Part shown: one piece after another, positions 34,059-43,214 of the stretch
Layout of the letters: every line of letters begins with the position of its first letter
Position numbering within the stretch: position 1 is the stretch's first letter
Origin: Chitinophagaceae bacterium
GTDB taxonomy: Bacteria; Bacteroidota; Bacteroidia; Chitinophagales; Chitinophagaceae
Reading direction: 5' to 3'
Length of the DNA: 64,000 nucleotides
NCBI GenBank assembly: GCA_947447825.1
Contig: CANFLL010000010.1
Span: 1 to 64,000 of the forward strand
Notes under the pieces: generated by a model
Told to the model about the DNA's origin: nothing
Database searches by the model: none
The model's input: only the letters and a program-made list of their open reading frames with translations
Translations under genes and position numbers: made by a program

Positions 34059-35330
34059 TTAATAGCCGTACTTTCCTTTCCATCTTTCATTTAAAAACTT
34101 ACGTTGTTCATTCTCGCGGGCATTGTTGCCGGGTTTGTAAAAAGTGATGCCTCGGAGTTCATCTGGAAGATACTCTTGTTCGATAAAGTTGCCTTCCCCA
34201 AGATGAGAGTATTGATAGTTTTTTCCATAACCTATGTCTTTCATTAATTTGGTAGGTGCATTTCGAATGTGTAACGGCACAGGTAAATCACCAGTTTGTT
34301 GAACAGCTTGCAACGCATTTCCTATCGCTTCATAAGCCGCATTACTTTTGGCTGAGGAAGCTAAATAAGTAGCGCATTGCGATAAGATTATTCTACTTTC
34401 AGGATAGCCTATCTTGCTTACTGCCTCAAACGTTGCGTTGGCTAATAACAATGCATTTGGATTAGCATTGCCCACATCTTCACTAGAAAATATCAACATT
34501 CTACGGGCGATAAATTTTACATCTTCGCCGCCTTCTATCATTCTGGCTAGCCAATACACCGCACCATTAGGGTCACTTCCTCTCATGCTTTTAATGAACG
34601 CAGAAATTAGATCATAGTGTTGCTCACCCGATTTATCATACAAAGCAATCTTTTGTTGAGCAATTTGCATCACTGCATTATCAGTAATGATTATCTTTTT
34701 GTCTTTTGCGCCAGCAGTTTGAATAACTAGTTCCAGTAGGTTTAATAATTTGCGTGCATCGCCCCCACTAATCTTCACAAGTGCGGCTGTTTCTTGCAAT
34801 TCTATCTGATATTGTTGTAGTATATTGTCTTTTTCAATAGCCTGATGCAGTAGCTTAATTAGGTCATCTTCTTGCAGAGGTCTAAGTATATATACTTGCG
34901 AACGGCTAAGTAGTGCACTATTTACTTCGAAAGAAGGATTTTCGGTAGTAGCACCTATCAATGTTATTATGCCTTTTTCCACTGCGCCCAATAGTGCGTC
35001 TTGTTGTCCTTTATTGAACCGATGAATTTCATCAATAAAAAGTATTGCCTTGTTAGCTTGACTTGCTTGTGCAATTACATCACGCACATCTTTAACGCCA
35101 CTACTAATGGCACTCAACTGAAAGTAGGGGATGTTAATTGCTTTTGCAATGATGTTTGCAATCGTTGTTTTGCCCACACCGGGCGGCCCCCATAAAATGA
35201 TTGATGGTAAGTTCCTTTGTGCAATAGATGATTTAAGGATACTACCATTGCCAGTGAGATGTCCTTGACCAACTAGTTCATCCAATGTTTTGGGGCGCAT
35301 CCTTTCTGCAAGTGGTATATTAATGTTCAA
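34059..35330 (-). CDS. rarA: Replication-associated recombination protein RarA (MgsA)
   Basis: 423 residues. AAA+ ATPase related to clamp loaders that acts at stalled replication forks. Visible: ERMRPKTLDELVGQGHL at the N-terminus, Walker A GPPGVGKTT (about residues 49-57), Walker B ILFIDEIHRF, sensor 1 GATTENPSF and the downstream ALLSRSQVY, then the RarA tetramerisation region with GSDPNGAVYWLARM and IGYGKNYQYSH. Length and motifs agree with the family throughout. It is transcribed alone. Confidence 0.93.
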   Translation of the reverse strand: MNINIPLAERMRPKTLDELVGQGHLTGNGSILKSSIAQRNLPSIILWGPPGVGKTTIANIIAKAINIPYFQLSAISSGVKDVRDVIAQASQANKAILFIDEIHRFNKGQQDALLGAVEKGIITLIGATTENPSFEVNSALLSRSQVYILRPLQEDDLIKLLHQAIEKDNILQQYQIELQETAALVKISGGDARKLLNLLELVIQTAGAKDKKIIITDNAVMQIAQQKIALYDKSGEQHYDLISAFIKSMRGSDPNGAVYWLARMIEGGEDVKFIARRMLIFSSEDVGNANPNALLLANATFEAVSKIGYPESRIILSQCATYLASSAKSNAAYEAIGNALQAVQQTGDLPVPLHIRNAPTKLMKDIGYGKNYQYSHLGEGNFIEQEYLPDELRGITFYKPGNNARENEQRKFLNERWKGKYGY

Positions 35331-35891
35331 AATGAGATGTTTAATGAAAACGCAATGTAGGAAGTTAATTGTTATGGCTTCAAAGTTCGAAGAAAAAAGT
35401 TGAATGTAGAATTGCCATGTAAAGCCGTTTATTTTAGAAAAAAAACACGTGCAGAGTTCGCAGGGTGATTTGTATTTTTAAAGTGTATTAGTATGCCATG
35501 GAGCAAGTGATGTGTTGTTGAATAAAAATAAATTTCTATCAGAAAAAATAGTCTCATTTGATTAGAAAGCTTCCTTAGTTCTACTTTGACACATTAGAGT
35601 TTATAATGTTTGCATGTAATATTTTGAGGTTAGGTATTCGTTTTTTATTAAAATCTTTATTACAACAGATAAACCCATGTATTGTAAGAATAAAATATTG
35701 AGGTTGGTTACACTTGTGAAAATTGATTTTTTACCGAAACGAATGATTAATACCCTTGATTTCAATTGAAGGAAGTTTCTCTCATTTCGCAAACCAAATT
35801 CTGTTGAGTATAATCTATAAGCCCTTCAAATCCTTTGCTGTAAATGAATACATCATTTGATTTAGCAATTTTAGCATCAAAAAGCGTCATT
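35331..35891. other. Intergenic DNA without recognised features
   Basis: Upstream of the divergent rarA and heptose genes. AT-rich; a short frame at 35601-35792 on the minus strand has chance composition. Nothing else is seen before array A5. Confidence 0.4.
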
Positions 35892-36095
35892 TGTTCAGGT
35901 GAGTCAGTCCACGACTCAGGTGAATCTTTGTCTGACTCAGGTGAGTCTTCGACTTACTCAACTGAGTCTTTGTCTGACTCAAGTGAGTCGTCGACTCACT
36001 CAGATGAATCTTTTTATGACTCAGGTGAGTCGTGGACTGACTCAGGTGAATCTTTGACTGACTCAAGTGAATATAAGCGTGATTCAGTTGAATAA
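35892..36095. repeat. 21-bp tandem array A5, about 9.7 units
   Basis: Units of exactly 21 bp with the dyad GACTCA-GG-TGAGTC (variants GACTCA-AG-TGAGTC, GACTCA-GG-TGAATC), followed by a variable 7-bp tail. A frame from 35844 to 36095 would encode repeats of DSGESLS type and stops at the array end, but this is probably a by-product of the period. It lies between divergent rarA and hddA, 250 bp before the latter. Confidence 0.96.
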
Positions 36096-36346
36096 ATGGC
36101 AGAAAGAGGACAAAAGAAAGCGCTCATTTTGATTTTAATTGTATCTTTTGATATCGAGCTACTTGAAAGTTTTTTAAGAAAAAAGACGCCAATATTTTCT
36201 TCAATAGGAATCTTATTCCGTTAAAAAAGTATCATTTTATTACTATATAGTTTTCGTTCAAAAAAAAAGCTTTGTTTTGCCACTCGCATCCAAAAGGATT
36301 GCTGGTAGATGGTGATAACAACTAATGCCACATAAAAAAACAGATA
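36096..36346. other. Leader region of the heptose operon
   Basis: Between array A5 and hddA. AT-rich, with an A-tract (36261-36269) and GCTTTGTTTTGCC, a near match to the -7 promoter box. No firm element is called. Confidence 0.3.
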
Positions 36347-37372
36347 ATGATATATCGCAGTAAAGCGCCTTTACGTATTGGTTTGGCAGGTGGAGGAACT
36401 GATGTTAGTCCATATAGCGACGAGTTTGGTGGAGCAATCCTAAATGCTACTCTCTCTTTATATGCCCACGCTTCTATTGAACCAACAGCCGGAAATGAAA
36501 TAATTGTACAAGCATTAGACAGAAACGAGATAGAAACCTATCCATGGGCTACTAGTTTGCCTATTAACGGGAAGCTCGATTTGCTGAAAGGTGTTTATAA
36601 TCGGATCCAAAAAGATTATGGAATAAAACAAGGAGGTTTCAAGTTAAGTACTTATGTAGATGCACCTGCTGGTAGTGGTTTGGGTACATCATCCACACTT
36701 GTGGTGGCCATTATTGGTGCATTTGTGGAGATGCTTAAGCTGCCTTTGGGCGATTATGATATTGCTCATTATGCCTATGAAATTGAACGAAATGATTTGC
36801 AATTAAGTGGGGGAAAGCAGGATCAATATGCAGCAACTTTTGGAGGTGTAAACTTTATGGAGTTTTATGGTAATGATAAAGTTATCGTGAACCCATTGCG
36901 CATACGGCAGGAATATCTGAATGAACTAGAAAATAATTTGGTGCTGTATTACACTGCCACAAGCAGAGAAAGTGCCACCATAATTAAAGAGCAGCAAAGT
37001 AATGTGACGCAAAAGAAAGTGGCTTCGGTTGATGCGATGCATCAACTGAAGGAACAATCCAAAATGATGAAGGAAGCTTTACTAAGAGGGAAGCTTCACG
37101 AAATTGGTCATATACTTGATTACGGTTTTGAGCAAAAAAAGTTAATGGCTAAGAGCATAACAAATGGCTTGATTGATGACATTTATAGTGCAGCTAAAGC
37201 AGCAGGTGCTAGCGGTGGGAAGATTAGTGGTGCTGGTGGCGGTGGATTTATGACTTTCTATTGCCCAGGAAATAATAGATATAATGTAATTGATACACTA
37301 TTGAAATTTGGGGGTGAAGTGAAAAATTACCAACTAACGCAGGTGGGATTAACAACCTGGACAACACCATAA
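36347..37372 (+). CDS. hddA: D-glycero-D-manno-heptose 7-phosphate kinase (GHMP family)
   Basis: 341 residues. It phosphorylates D-glycero-alpha-D-manno-heptose 7-phosphate at C1 with ATP, the second step to GDP-heptose used in surface glycans. Motifs: KAPLRIGLAGGGTDVSPY at the start, the GHMP ATP loop PAGSGLGTSSTLVVA, and the C-terminal GKISGAGGGGFMTFYC (split as GKISGAGGGG and FMTFYC). Members of the hddA group are of this length. It opens the set hddA-gmhA-hddC. Confidence 0.87.
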   Translation: MIYRSKAPLRIGLAGGGTDVSPYSDEFGGAILNATLSLYAHASIEPTAGNEIIVQALDRNEIETYPWATSLPINGKLDLLKGVYNRIQKDYGIKQGGFKLSTYVDAPAGSGLGTSSTLVVAIIGAFVEMLKLPLGDYDIAHYAYEIERNDLQLSGGKQDQYAATFGGVNFMEFYGNDKVIVNPLRIRQEYLNELENNLVLYYTATSRESATIIKEQQSNVTQKKVASVDAMHQLKEQSKMMKEALLRGKLHEIGHILDYGFEQKKLMAKSITNGLIDDIYSAAKAAGASGGKISGAGGGGFMTFYCPGNNRYNVIDTLLKFGGEVKNYQLTQVGLTTWTTP

Positions 37373-37384
37373 GAATAGTTGAGT

Positions 37385-37440
37385 GTTATACGTATTACGT
37401 TGTAAGTTATACGTAAAACGTAAAACTAATAACGTAATAC
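37385..37440. repeat. Heptad-periodic element H6
   Basis: Exactly eight 7-bp units: GTTATAC, GTATTAC, GTTGTAA, GTTATAC, GTAAAAC, GTAAAAC, TAATAAC, GTAATAC. It lies 12 bp after the hddA stop and 18 bp before gmhA. Related in sequence to H9 and, more distantly, H1 and H2. Confidence 0.8.
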
Positions 37441-37458
37441 TAAAAAGAGTTAAATAAC

Positions 37459-38043
37459 ATGAATAATAAGATTAAGGAATTGATAGCTTCTTCTATCAGT
37501 GTGAAAGAAAAAATATTGCAGGATGAAACGATACTGCAAACACTTAATACAGTAGTGGAAGTAATTAGTAATGCGTTTGACAACGGTAATAAGGTTTTGT
37601 TTTGTGGTAATGGTGGCAGTGCTGCCGATGCACAACATCTTGCAGCAGAATTTAGTGGTCGGTTCTACAAAAATAGACGAGCCTTGCCTGCCGAAGCTTT
37701 ACATTGCAACACATCCTACTTAACGGCCGTGGCAAACGATTACAGTTATGACGTGATTTATGCAAGATTATTGGATGGTATTGGTGTGAAAGGTGATGTT
37801 ATTCTTGGTTTTAGTACATCTGGTAATTCGGTGAACATTACTAAAGCTTTTGAAGTAGCCAGAGAAAGAGGTATTGTGACTATTGGATTGACAGGAGAAA
37901 CAGGTGGAGATATGAAGGAATTGAGTGATTATTTATTTAATGTCCCCTCTACGATTACCCCTAGAATACAGGAAAGCCACATACTATTGGGACATATCAT
38001 TTGCGAATTAGTAGAAGAAAAAGTATTTGCCCCCAACCCCTAA
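37459..38043 (+). CDS. gmhA: Sedoheptulose 7-phosphate isomerase
   Basis: 194 residues, a single SIS domain, the normal length. It converts sedoheptulose 7-phosphate to D-glycero-D-manno-heptose 7-phosphate, the first step of heptose synthesis. Typical stretches: FCGNGGSAADAQHLAAEFSGRF (in two parts CGNGGSAADAQ and HLAAEFSGRF), GFSTSGNSVNI for phosphate binding, and the C-terminal ESHILLGHIICELVE with the metal- and substrate-binding Glu and His. It follows hddA in the same direction. Confidence 0.92.
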   Translation: MNNKIKELIASSISVKEKILQDETILQTLNTVVEVISNAFDNGNKVLFCGNGGSAADAQHLAAEFSGRFYKNRRALPAEALHCNTSYLTAVANDYSYDVIYARLLDGIGVKGDVILGFSTSGNSVNITKAFEVARERGIVTIGLTGETGGDMKELSDYLFNVPSTITPRIQESHILLGHIICELVEEKVFAPNP

Positions 38044-38058
38044 AGGGGCATTTAAGGG

Positions 38059-38217
38059 TTAACCACAAAGTACTCAAAGGTTAATCACTAAGAACACTAA
38101 GATTTTACTTTTTCCTTTGTGCTCTTTTGATTAACCTAGTGGACTTTGTAGTTAGAGGAATTATAAAAAAACTTAGTGTTCTTTAAGATAAACCAAGTGG
38201 ACTTTGTGGTTAGATAA
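38059..38217. repeat. Foldable repeat M4, related to the M elements
   Basis: Contains ACCACAAAGTACTC, AGAACACTAAG, CTTTGTGCTC, GTGGACTTTGTAGTTAG, CTTAGTGTTC and GTGGACTTTGTGGTTAG, i.e. the same words as the interiors of M1 and M3, with a partly duplicated right half. GGTTAACCACAAAG near the left pairs with CTTTGTGGTTAG at the right. The TTCAGGGG ends are missing. Confidence 0.5.
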
Positions 38218-38231
38218 ACAGAAACTTATTT

Positions 38232-38984
38232 ATGAGTAATCAGAAAAAGAGTGAGCTTTCTCATTCTCCTTTAGAGGTTAGTGGAGAGGTCATAATTCTT
38301 GCAGGAGGATTGGGTACACGATTACGTAGTGCCGTGCCAGATTTGCCAAAATGTATGGCACCCGTAAATGGCAAACCATTCATCGGTTATGTAATAGATT
38401 ACTTTCAAAAGGAAGGCGTTGATAAATTTATTCTTTCTGTAGGCTATATGAAGGAAGCAATTATAGATTATGTGGCTGAACATTATCCAACACTGAATGT
38501 GAAGTTTGCCATAGAGGAAGAACCAATGGGTACTGGAGGCGGCATCTATCTTTCAAGTAAAATGGCTACAGAACAAAATGTTTTTGTAACGAATGGAGAC
38601 ACGATGTTCAACGTGAACCTTGCTGCACTATTAGCAAGGCATACTGAAACCAACTCAGATTGTACATTATCCTTAAAACCCTTGCAGAATTTTGAGAGAT
38701 ATGGTGTTGTGGAGTTGAAGGAAGATTTCAGCATTGATTCTTTTAAGGAGAAACAATATTATAAAGAAGGATTGATTAATGGAGGCTTGTATGTGCTGAA
38801 TGTTGCCAGTTTCTTGGCGGAATCATTACCCCAAAAGTTTTCTTTTGAAAAGGACTACATGGAAGCCCTCTATCAACATCGAAAGATGAGCGGATTAGTA
38901 CAAGATGCTTACTTCATAGACATTGGCATTCCGCAGGATTATCTACAAGCTCAAACAGACTTTAGTTTAGTGGTTAGTGGGTAG
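38232..38984 (+). CDS. hddC: Heptose 1-phosphate nucleotidyltransferase
   Basis: 250 residues; sugar-1-phosphate nucleotidyltransferase. The N-terminal ILAGGLGTRLRS and the DLPKCMAPVNGKPFIGYV stretch form the nucleotide and sugar phosphate site; VTNGDTMFNV holds the metal-binding Asp; EKDYMEALYQ and FIDIGIPQDYLQAQ are typical near the end. In context with hddA and gmhA it should make GDP-D-glycero-alpha-D-manno-heptose. The phosphatase step (gmhB) between kinase and transferase is not encoded in this unit. Confidence 0.85.
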   Translation: MSNQKKSELSHSPLEVSGEVIILAGGLGTRLRSAVPDLPKCMAPVNGKPFIGYVIDYFQKEGVDKFILSVGYMKEAIIDYVAEHYPTLNVKFAIEEEPMGTGGGIYLSSKMATEQNVFVTNGDTMFNVNLAALLARHTETNSDCTLSLKPLQNFERYGVVELKEDFSIDSFKEKQYYKEGLINGGLYVLNVASFLAESLPQKFSFEKDYMEALYQHRKMSGLVQDAYFIDIGIPQDYLQAQTDFSLVVSG

Positions 38985-39111
38985 TTGTGCATAAACTTTT
39001 TCGCTCTGAAGGTTATATGTCAATAATTAGGACGCATGATAATGCGTCTAGAAAGCTAATAAAATACAAACACCTACAACTTTGTGAAACATGGCAAATT
39101 ACCACTAACCA

Positions 39112-39777
39112 CTATTTGGATGCTACTATACCGAAATGTAAGTCGCCAAAGTTTTGAAGGGAGGAAAGCTTTAGGTCGGCAGCAGCCCATCTTTCTTCCT
39201 TCAAGAGTGCATGATGTGGAATAACCACACATTTCATGCGAGCAGCCTTAACGGCAATCATTCCATTAAAAGAATCTTCGAAACAAATACAGGAAGTTGG
39301 GTCTGAACCAAGCTTTTCTGCACAATCAAGATACACTTGAGGATGTGGTTTACCATGAGGTAATTTCTGTGCGGAGGCAGTAGCTTGAACAACAGATTTA
39401 ATGCCCAACATTTCTACTACCAAGTCTATTAATTCCTGAGGGGAAGATGTGGCAATACCAATTTTAAATTGTCGGTTATGAAAATAATTAAAGATATGCT
39501 GCACTCCATTCATGGGTTCAGCTCTTTCCTTTATCTTTTTTAATACAGTAACAATTATCTGCTGTTCCGCATCGTTAGATAAGTTTTTAGAGATGCCAAA
39601 ATAATTAAACCATTGGTCTACAAATTCTTTTGTGCGTAATCCTGTAGTGCTTAAATATTGTTGATGTGTAAGTGTTATTCCATATTTATTAAAAACCTCA
39701 TCTGCGGCTTCATTCCAAACTGGTTCGCTGTCTATTAATAATCCATCTATGTCAAATATCACGGTATCGAGAGGCAT
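39112..39777 (-). CDS. HAD-family phosphatase, HxpB/YniC-like
   Basis: 221 residues from the ATG at 39777, chosen because MPLDTVIFDIDG follows the family start; the frame is open 24 bp further. Motif I is FDIDGLLIDSEP (Asp9 and Asp11), motif II ATSSPQELI, then a Lys in KLPHGKPHPQVYLD and motif III CFEDSFNGMIAVK. The cap domain is of the beta-PGM type. E. coli YniC (HxpB) dephosphorylates hexitol and hexose phosphates. It lies convergent to hddC; a role in place of GmhB is possible but not shown. Confidence 0.82.
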   Translation of the reverse strand: MPLDTVIFDIDGLLIDSEPVWNEAADEVFNKYGITLTHQQYLSTTGLRTKEFVDQWFNYFGISKNLSNDAEQQIIVTVLKKIKERAEPMNGVQHIFNYFHNRQFKIGIATSSPQELIDLVVEMLGIKSVVQATASAQKLPHGKPHPQVYLDCAEKLGSDPTSCICFEDSFNGMIAVKAARMKCVVIPHHALLKEERWAAADLKLSSLQNFGDLHFGIVASK

Positions 39778-39798
39778 GTAGTACTTTTTAGTTATCCG

Positions 39799-39806
39799 CA
39801 AATGTA
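39799..39806 (-). promoter_or_regulatory. -7 promoter box (TACATTTG) of the HAD phosphatase gene
   Basis: The minus strand reads TACATTTG, matching TAnnTTTG, 22 bp before the ATG at 39777. Confidence 0.4.
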
Positions 39807-39937
39807 AATAAGTATCGATTAAGAAGTAGAAAGTTGAACCATATTAAGCAGTACGAGCAATAATGTGAAGCAATGATTTTTCATTTCATATCATAATGCA
39901 TTAAGTTTTACAATAGAACTGGTTAGTTTTGCTCCCG

Positions 39938-40600
39938 ATGCAATTATTTAAACACCCTATTACAACGCTGATAAGAAAAGATTTGCTGCTGGAGATGAGG
40001 CAGCAGTACACATTATATGGAATATTATTGTACGTGGCTTCAACCACTTTTGTAATATATCTTTCTATGGGGCAACCAGAATCTCAAGTGTGGAATGGTC
40101 TTTTTTGGATTACTCAGTTATTTATCTGCATTAATGCAGTGGCTAAAAGTTTTTTGCAAGAGAGCAGGGGACGTATGCTATATTTTTACTCTATTGCTGG
40201 TGCAAAAGACTTCATTATTGCAAAGCTTGCTTTTAACCTACTACTAATGTTAGTGATGAGTGTGATGGCATTATTGCTATTTACATTACTACTAGGAAAT
40301 CCTGTAAACAGTATGGGAACTTTTTTGGGTATTACACTTCTCGGCGGAGCAAGCCTAAGTTTAGTATTCACATTTTTGGCTGCCATTGCCGCAAGGGCGC
40401 AACAATCGGCTGCATTGATGGCAATACTAGGGTTTCCTATTATTATTCCACAAATATTGTTGTTAATGAAAATATCTGTTCCAGCATTCAGCGACGTAAT
40501 TCTGGAAGGATGGACGCAATTAGTTTATTCATTGGTAGGCTTAGATGTATTAATAATTGCCTTAGCTATCATTTTGTTTCCATTTTTGTGGAAAGACTAA
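39938..40600 (+). CDS. ccmB: Heme exporter protein CcmB
   Basis: 220 residues from the ATG at 39938 (a TTG at 39929 opens the frame). Six membrane helices. The N-terminal LIRKDLLLEMRQQ and the SFLQESRGRMLYFYSIAGAKDFIIAKL region (in parts SFLQESRGRM and LYFYSIAGAK) are typical of CcmB, the membrane part of the ABC complex CcmAB for cytochrome c maturation. In many Bacteroidota ccmB is followed by ccmC; here the next gene is a convergent GH1 gene, so ccmB stands alone. A TAGTTTTG box at 39924-39931 suggests an almost leaderless transcript. Confidence 0.85.
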   Translation: MQLFKHPITTLIRKDLLLEMRQQYTLYGILLYVASTTFVIYLSMGQPESQVWNGLFWITQLFICINAVAKSFLQESRGRMLYFYSIAGAKDFIIAKLAFNLLLMLVMSVMALLLFTLLLGNPVNSMGTFLGITLLGGASLSLVFTFLAAIAARAQQSAALMAILGFPIIIPQILLLMKISVPAFSDVILEGWTQLVYSLVGLDVLIIALAIILFPFLWKD

Positions 40601-40677
40601 TTGTTAGATATTAATTACCTGCGATGAGTAATTCAAATTAAATGACATGCAAGCTGTTCTTCATGTTTTTTACATTC

Positions 40678-42015
40678 TTATTGGCTCAACATTTTTCTGA
40701 ACCAATATCCTGAATTTTTGATGGTACGGAGTTGTGTTTTAAAATCCACATGCACCAATCCAAAGCGAGCCTTATATCCTTCTGCCCACTCAAAATTATC
40801 CATTAGTGTCCAGGCAAAATATCCTTTAATGTTGATGCCCTCATTTTTTGCTTTTAGCATTGCTTCTAAATATTCCTGAAAGTATTGGATACGATCTGCA
40901 TCATTGATAACACCATTTACCAAATGATCTTTAAAGTATGCACCACCTTCACTAATAATAATTTCTTTCACTCCATCATAGTCATTAAAACGTTTTATCA
41001 TTCTGTAGAAACTATCTGCATTAATTTCCCACCCAAAAGAAGTATGGGGTACTTTTCGTTTAATTGCAGATACTTCGGTTGCTTGTATGTAAGGGATTAG
41101 TGGATTATGTTTCACTGTTAGTGCAAAATAATTTTGAATGCCTATGAAGTCAAAATCAAATTTCATTCTTTCCGTATACTTCCATGCTTTATTATGCAAA
41201 TGAATTTTGTCGGTCAAGGCAAAACCATCTTCATGCGGATATCCCATTCCTAGGGAAGGTTCTATAAACAATCTGTTCAATAATAAATCCATTCTTTTTG
41301 CAGCCAATACATCCACTTCTTTTTCAGTGTAAGGCATTACTTCACTGCACGAAAAACAAGTGCCAATATAAGCGTCCTTCACTTCCGCTCTAATTATTCT
41401 TCCGCCTTCTGCTTGGGCTAATGCTGCATTATGAACTGCTGGAAGAAAGTTTTCTAATCCAATTCTTCCGGGGGCATGCTTTCCAATCATGTACCCAAGT
41501 GTGGTAAACCCCATAGGTTCATTAAGCACCAACCAATTCTTGACTTTATCACCATATTCGTTCATGCAAACAGTAACATAGCGTGAAAACCATTTAAGCA
41601 TTAGGTGGCTTGTCCAGCCGCCTTCCTTCTCTAGTTCATACGGCAAATCCCAGTGATAAAGTGTCACAAAAGGAATCATGCCCAACTCTAAGCATTCATC
41701 TATAATCTTGTGATAAAAAGCAACCCCTGCTTTATTAATTCGTCCGGTGCCTTCGGGTAATATTCTAGACCAAGAAATTGAAAATCTAAATACCTTAAAG
41801 CCTAAAGCTTTAGCCAATAAAATATCATCTTTATAACGAAAATAAAAGTCGCAAGCATGTGATGGTTTATCTCCATTTTTAATTTTACCCTGTCTTCTGG
41901 AAAATACGTCCCAGATAGATAATCCTCTTGCATCCACATTATAAGCACCTTCATTTTGTTGTGCAGCAATTGCCACACCCCACAAGAAATCCTGTCCAAA
42001 GTCACTACCCTTCAC
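40678..42015 (-). CDS. Beta-glucosidase, glycoside hydrolase family 1
   Basis: 445 residues, one GH1 TIM barrel, probably cytoplasmic as there is no signal peptide. The N-terminal FLWGVAIAAQQNEGAY is the family signature with the substrate-binding Gln. The acid/base Glu166 is in WLVLNEPMG and the nucleophile Glu356 in IIISEGGAY (the usual ENG is EGG here). GYFAWTLMDNFEWAEGYKARFG (as WTLMDNFEW and GYKARFG) supplies the aglycone and glycone site. It hydrolyses beta-glucosides such as cellobiose or laminaribiose and could finish products of the GH16 enzyme encoded further along. Confidence 0.9.
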   Translation of the reverse strand: MKGSDFGQDFLWGVAIAAQQNEGAYNVDARGLSIWDVFSRRQGKIKNGDKPSHACDFYFRYKDDILLAKALGFKVFRFSISWSRILPEGTGRINKAGVAFYHKIIDECLELGMIPFVTLYHWDLPYELEKEGGWTSHLMLKWFSRYVTVCMNEYGDKVKNWLVLNEPMGFTTLGYMIGKHAPGRIGLENFLPAVHNAALAQAEGGRIIRAEVKDAYIGTCFSCSEVMPYTEKEVDVLAAKRMDLLLNRLFIEPSLGMGYPHEDGFALTDKIHLHNKAWKYTERMKFDFDFIGIQNYFALTVKHNPLIPYIQATEVSAIKRKVPHTSFGWEINADSFYRMIKRFNDYDGVKEIIISEGGAYFKDHLVNGVINDADRIQYFQEYLEAMLKAKNEGINIKGYFAWTLMDNFEWAEGYKARFGLVHVDFKTQLRTIKNSGYWFRKMLSQ

Positions 42016-42168
42016 TATGTACTGTTTATATATGTATAATTAAAAACGAAAATTAGTGGTTAGCAATCAAAGTTGATTCATTTAGGAAAAAGAAATATGA
42101 ATTGCTAGCTTGTTGTGATTAATCATTTTATTAATCAGTTATTGGTATAAATAATGGGCACAAAAAAA

Positions 42169-42203
42169 GCGGATTACTTAAAGCTTAAGTTTAAGTAATC
42201 CGC
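42169..42203 (-). terminator. Rho-independent terminator of the transketolase gene
   Basis: A 14-bp perfect stem (GCGGATTACTTAAA with TTTAAGTAATCCGC) followed on the minus strand by seven T residues (42162-42168). It lies 35 bp after the transketolase stop. Confidence 0.9.
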
Positions 42204-42237
42204 AATGAAGTATTTAATCAAAGGAATCTGATGCAAA

Positions 42238-43080
42238 TTAATAATCGCCTAATGTTTCTGGCAATTGTGCCAAAGCTTTTTCCAGTTGAACATCATTTGG
42301 GGCAATACCATGCCACTCGTGCGTTCCTTCCATGAAGTCAACACCTTTGCCCATTGATGTTTTCATCACGATGCAGATTGGCTTACCCTGACCAGTTAAT
42401 GATTTTGCTTTATCAAGTGTTGCCACTACGTCATCAACATCGTTGCCATCCATTTCAAGAACTGTCCAATCAAAAACTTCGAACTTTTGTTTAATATCTC
42501 CTAAGTTCAATACCTTCTTTGTTGATCCATCAATTTGTTGACCATTAAAATCAATAGTAGAAATAAGGTTATCTACTTTGTTATGAGCAGCAAAAAGGAT
42601 TGCTTCCCAGTTTTGACCTTCATCTAATTCTCCATCTCCATGCAATGAGAACACTAGGTTTTTATCGCCATTGAATTTCTTAGCTAAAGCAGCTCCAATA
42701 GCTACGCTCATTCCTTGACCAAGTGAACCACTAGCCACTCGCACCCCTGGCAGATGTTCGTGGGTGGTAGGATGCCCTTGCAAACGAGAGTTTAGTTTAC
42801 GGAAAGAAGCCAGCTCTTTCACATCAAAGTATCCGGCTCTTGCCAATACTGAATAGAAAACTGGGGAAATATGACCATTTGAAAGGAAGAACAAATCTTC
42901 ATTTTTACCATCCATTTTAAAGTCTGTATCATGTTTCATTGTATTAAAATACAATGTTGTTAAAAAGTCGGTGCAACCTAGTGATCCGCCCGGATGTCCA
43001 CTTTGTACTCCATGTACCATTCTAACAATATCACGCCTTACTTGCGATGCTATTTTTTTTAGTTCCTCTGGTGATGCCAT
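42238..43080 (-). CDS. Transketolase, N-terminal subunit
   Basis: 280 residues, matching the thiamine-diphosphate-binding first half of transketolase. Visible: HGVQSGHPGGSLGCTDFLT, ASGSLGQGMSVAIGAAL, and the ThDP/Mg motif GDGELDEGQNWEA, with the conserved His in GTHEWHG. A functional enzyme needs the C-terminal (pyrimidine-binding) half as a second subunit. This is normally encoded directly downstream in split systems, but here a strong terminator and then a GH1 gene follow. The partner must be elsewhere in the genome. Confidence 0.9.
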   Translation of the reverse strand: MASPEELKKIASQVRRDIVRMVHGVQSGHPGGSLGCTDFLTTLYFNTMKHDTDFKMDGKNEDLFFLSNGHISPVFYSVLARAGYFDVKELASFRKLNSRLQGHPTTHEHLPGVRVASGSLGQGMSVAIGAALAKKFNGDKNLVFSLHGDGELDEGQNWEAILFAAHNKVDNLISTIDFNGQQIDGSTKKVLNLGDIKQKFEVFDWTVLEMDGNDVDDVVATLDKAKSLTGQGKPICIVMKTSMGKGVDFMEGTHEWHGIAPNDVQLEKALAQLPETLGDY

Positions 43081-43201
43081 AATCTATTATTTTATTGCTG
43101 CGAAGTTATCTTTTTGGATGATTTGGCAAAAGAAAGTTTTAGTATTGTGTGGATAATATTCATTCTGATTTCCATCAACTACAAAGAGAAAGATGAAAGT
43201 A

Positions 43202-43209
43202 TATATTTG
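43202..43209 (+). promoter_or_regulatory. -7 promoter box (TATATTTG)
   Basis: TATATTTG matches TAnnTTTG and lies only 5 bp before the ATG at 43215, so the transcript would be nearly leaderless. Confidence 0.4.
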
Positions 43210-43214
43210 CTGCG

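Noticed and set aside
35601-35792. 63-codon minus-strand frame
   Set aside because: No start signal, AT-driven composition, no neighbours to support it.
35844-36095. An 83-codon frame encoding DSGES-type repeats
   Set aside because: It is array A5 read in one phase. Similar frames exist in the other arrays, and the dyad symmetry of the DNA is better kept than any protein feature. I keep a small doubt because it has an ATG and a stop at the array end.
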